Positions 4,038-5,766 of a DNA stretch of 5,766 bases are shown piece by piece. Every line of letters starts with the position of its first letter. Position 1 is the stretch's first letter. A model generated the notes under the pieces. It searched no databases and had not been told where the DNA came from. It was given only the letters and a program-made list of their open reading frames with translations. This DNA comes from Actinomycetota bacterium (GTDB taxonomy: Bacteria > Actinomycetota > Thermoleophilia > Solirubrobacterales > Solirubrobacteraceae), in contig WLNG01000104.1 of assembly GCA_009699915.1 (NCBI GenBank), forward strand, positions 1-5,766, in the 5' to 3' direction. The position numbers were made by a program, and so were the translations under genes.

Positions 4038-5459
4038 GTGACCTCGTTCGCCGACCTCGGCCTTTCGGCCCCAATCCTCCGCGCGCTGGAGGACGTCGGC
4101 TACGAACAGCCGAGCCCCATCCAGGAACAGGCGATCCCGCCGCTCCTCAAGGGCCACGACATCATCGGGCAGGCGCAGACGGGCTCCGGCAAGACGGCGG
4201 CGTTCGGGATCCCGCTGATGGAGTACGTCGATCCGGAGATCCGCGAGACGCAGGCGCTAGTCCTCACGCCCACGCGCGAGCTCTGCATTCAGGTGACGCA
4301 GGCGTTGCGCACCTACGGCGCGCGCAAGGGCATCGACGTCGTCGCCGTCTTCGGCGGCGCGCCGATCCGCACGCAGCAGGCGCAGTTGCGCGCCGGCGGG
4401 CACGTCGTCGTCGGCACCGTCGGCCGCGTCATGGACCTGCTCTCGCGTGCCTCGCTCGTGCTCCACAGCTGCCGGTACGTCGTGCTCGACGAGGCCGACG
4501 AGATGCTCGACCTCGGCTTCATCGAGGACGTCGAAAAGATCCTTGCGAGCTCCCCGTCGAGCCGGCAGACCGCGCTCTTCAGCGCGACGATGCCACCGCC
4601 GATCCGCGCGCTCGCCGAGCGCTATCTCTACGACCCGGTCACCGTGAAGGTCGTGACGCAGACGCTGACGGTTGACACCGTCGAGCAGTTCCGCGTCGAG
4701 GTCGCCGCCTCCGACAAGGCGGTCAAGCTTGCCGAGGTCCTCGCGCAGGAGCGCCCCACCCAGGCGATCGTCTTCGTGCGCACCAAGATCCGTTGCGACC
4801 AGCTCGGGCGCCTGCTCAAGGACAAGGGCATGAACGTCCGTGCGCTCCACGGTGACCTCTCGCAGGGCCAGCGCGATGGCGTGATGCTCGCCTTCAAGGG
4901 CGGGCGCGTGCCGATCCTCGTCGCCACCGACGTCGCGGCGCGCGGACTTGACATCTCGACCGTCACGCACGTCGTGAACTTCGACGTCCCCGCCTCGCCC
5001 GACGTCTACGTCCACCGCATCGGCCGCACCGGCCGCGTCGGCCGATCGGGCCGCGCTGTCACGTTCGTCGAGTCGCGCCAGCAGCGCGAGCTCGAGGCGA
5101 TCGAGCAGCACATCGGCATGGCGCTGACGCCCTGGGCGCCCGGCGTGCGCGTCGAGCCGGCGCCGGTGACCGAGCGTCCGCGGCGTCACGACAAGCCGAA
5201 GATCACCCGCACCGGCGAGGGGCCGTGGACGACGCTGCTCGTCTCAGCCGGCCGCGCCGACGGCCTGGAGCCCGCCGACCTCGTGCACGCCGTCAGCTCA
5301 CAGGCCGGGCTTGACGGCGAGGCTATCCGCGATGTGCGCGTCCTCGAACGCTTCTCCTTCGTGTCCGTCCCCGCCCGCGAGGCAGGTCGCGTGATCTCCG
5401 CCGTCGAAGGTCACGAGGTGGCCGGGGCACGCCTGGCCGTGGAGGCCGTTCAGGCCTGA
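4038..5459 (+). CDS. DEAD-box ATP-dependent RNA helicase with C-terminal DbpA/CsdA-type RNA-binding domain
   Basis: Unwinds or remodels RNA using ATP in the cytoplasm. Relatives (DeaD/CsdA, CshA, DbpA) act in ribosome assembly, mRNA decay and cold adaptation. The 473 residues hold every core motif: F4 and GYEQPSPIQ (Q motif, 21-29), AQTGSGKT (motif I, 46-53), PTREL (78-82), TVGR (127-130, normally TPGR), DEAD (motif II, 151-154), SAT (motif III, 182-184), VFVRTK (motif IV, 245-250), ATDVAARGLDI (motif V, 296-306) and HRIGRTGR (motif VI, 326-333). A basic/Pro linker (about 368-392) leads to an RNA-binding domain at about 396-473, starting WTTLLVSAGRADGL and including RDVRVLERFSFVSVP. The tail lacks the long RGG extension of many DeaD proteins, so its size is closer to DbpA. 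The GTG start is chosen because MTSFADLGLS is the standard DEAD-box beginning and a -10 sits 6 nt upstream. The gene is divergent from the kinase. Confidence 0.96.
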   Translation: MTSFADLGLSAPILRALEDVGYEQPSPIQEQAIPPLLKGHDIIGQAQTGSGKTAAFGIPLMEYVDPEIRETQALVLTPTRELCIQVTQALRTYGARKGIDVVAVFGGAPIRTQQAQLRAGGHVVVGTVGRVMDLLSRASLVLHSCRYVVLDEADEMLDLGFIEDVEKILASSPSSRQTALFSATMPPPIRALAERYLYDPVTVKVVTQTLTVDTVEQFRVEVAASDKAVKLAEVLAQERPTQAIVFVRTKIRCDQLGRLLKDKGMNVRALHGDLSQGQRDGVMLAFKGGRVPILVATDVAARGLDISTVTHVVNFDVPASPDVYVHRIGRTGRVGRSGRAVTFVESRQQRELEAIEQHIGMALTPWAPGVRVEPAPVTERPRRHDKPKITRTGEGPWTTLLVSAGRADGLEPADLVHAVSSQAGLDGEAIRDVRVLERFSFVSVPAREAGRVISAVEGHEVAGARLAVEAVQA

Positions 5460-5472
5460 CGGTGGTGTTCCG

Positions 5473-5485
5473 CCGGCAGCGCCGG
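5473..5485 (+). terminator. Weak GC hairpin after the helicase gene
   Basis: CCGGC (5473-5477) and GCCGG (5481-5485) form a perfect 5-bp stem with an AGC loop, 13 bp after the helicase stop. No T-run follows, so it would be at best a weak terminator. In a GC-rich genome such a short stem can arise by chance. Confidence 0.2.
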
Positions 5486-5505
5486 GGTATGGAAAGCTGA
5501 TCGCG

Positions 5506-5766
5506 ATGACTTTGCCGGAGCCGGACGGAGAGGCGCCTGAGGTGGCGCCAAGCGCTGCGTGCCGCTCCTGCGGGGCGTCGGTCGCCGACGGGCAGCAGTG
5601 GTGCCTGGAGTGCGGCACGGCGACTGCCCCGCCGCGGTCCGGGATGGGGCTGCGCACGATCGGCGCCGCCGGCCTACTGAGCCTTGTCCTGCTCGGTGGC
5701 GCGGTCGCGGCCAGTTACGCGGCGCTGCGCGATCAGGCCCCGCCGCGGGCGACGCGCGTCGAGACG
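5506..5766 (+). CDS. Zinc-ribbon membrane-anchored protein (5' part, runs off the right edge)
   Basis: The first 87 codons are visible and no stop is reached. After a Pro/Glu-rich start, residues 19-36 form a compact zinc ribbon: C19-x2-C22, ten residues, then C33-x2-C36 within QQWCLECG. A short Pro/Arg linker leads to a hydrophobic helix at about 51-73 (IGAAGLLSLVLLGGAVAASYAAL). The chain continues as a Pro/Arg-rich polar segment. The predicted topology puts the zinc ribbon in the cytoplasm and the C-terminal part outside, because basic residues precede the helix. From memory, proteins with this QxWCLxCG ribbon plus one helix are frequent in Solirubrobacterales; their function is unknown. 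The ATG at 5506 has GGAAAG about 9 nt upstream as a loose Shine-Dalgarno. The gene starts 46 bp after the helicase stop on the same strand and could be co-transcribed with it. Confidence 0.75.
   Translation, partial: MTLPEPDGEAPEVAPSAACRSCGASVADGQQWCLECGTATAPPRSGMGLRTIGAAGLLSLVLLGGAVAASYAALRDQAPPRATRVET

Noticed and set aside
3088..4041. Plus-strand open frame of 317 codons opposite the sugar kinase
   Set aside because: Antisense shadow of a confident PfkB gene. It would also run across the divergent spacer into the helicase start.
4000..4074. 25-residue N-terminal extension of the sugar kinase
   Set aside because: The extension is Arg/Gly/Pro-rich, overlaps the helicase start in antisense and lies beyond the usual family start MSLTVVGSIAYD. 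The TACTCT hexamer fits the shorter start.
4257..5189. Minus-strand open frame of 310 codons inside the helicase gene
   Set aside because: It lies wholly antisense to all the helicase motifs and has an Asp/Arg/Ala/Val-biased composition with no recognisable domain.
5489..5500. Three-codon frame ATG GAA AGC TGA just before the zinc-ribbon gene
   Set aside because: Too short to support as an upstream leader peptide; there is no ribosome binding site or conservation evidence.
1..5766. Search for tRNA, riboswitch, CRISPR, insertion sequence, attachment site or defence genes
   Set aside because: No cloverleaf, spaced direct repeats, transposase, terminal inverted repeats, integrase or toxin/nuclease motifs were seen on either strand. 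The small genes stand alone rather than forming a recognisable system.

Overview
The window is very GC-rich, with dense genes, GTG as well as ATG starts and strong G/C bias at third codon positions. It reads as the chromosome of a high-GC actinobacterium. Several small proteins (the GTG-started 90-residue membrane protein with an HPRRPFPRGPRRG tail, the QQWCLECG zinc-ribbon membrane protein, the ESEKSE two-helix protein) resemble lineage-restricted proteins I associate from memory with Thermoleophilia/Solirubrobacterales. That placement is inference, not a search result.

Layout. Bases 2-127 (+) are the last 41 codons of a DUF45/YgjP-type zinc metallopeptidase. Its stop codon overlaps the stop of a convergent gene for a 111-residue uncharacterised protein (124-459, -). 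The minus strand continues rightwards with citrate synthase (490-1779), a 77-residue two-helix membrane protein (1855-2088), dCTP deaminase (2100-2717), a 90-residue single-helix membrane protein (2756-3028) and a PfkB/ribokinase-family sugar kinase (3064-3999). A 38-bp divergent spacer then leads to a plus-strand DEAD-box RNA helicase with a C-terminal DbpA/CsdA-type RNA-binding domain (4038-5459). Last is a zinc-ribbon membrane protein (5506 onward, +) that runs off the right edge. No gap between genes exceeds 76 bp, so no long stretch is unexplained.

Function. These are mostly housekeeping genes: TCA cycle entry, pyrimidine deoxynucleotide supply, sugar or nucleoside phosphorylation and RNA remodelling. 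They do not form one obvious pathway. Although the minus-strand genes are tightly packed, most seem to carry their own -10 element.

The most consistent unexplained signal is regulatory. Five genes have a TANNNT hexamer ending 6-10 nt before the start codon, and a sixth has a one-mismatch version. This is what leaderless or near-leaderless transcription would look like. Citrate synthase alone has a distant -10 plus an AGGAG ribosome binding site. I saw no tRNA, rRNA, CRISPR array, insertion sequence, phage gene or defence system, and no convincing new multi-gene system. The novelty is in the small uncharacterised proteins and the promoter architecture.
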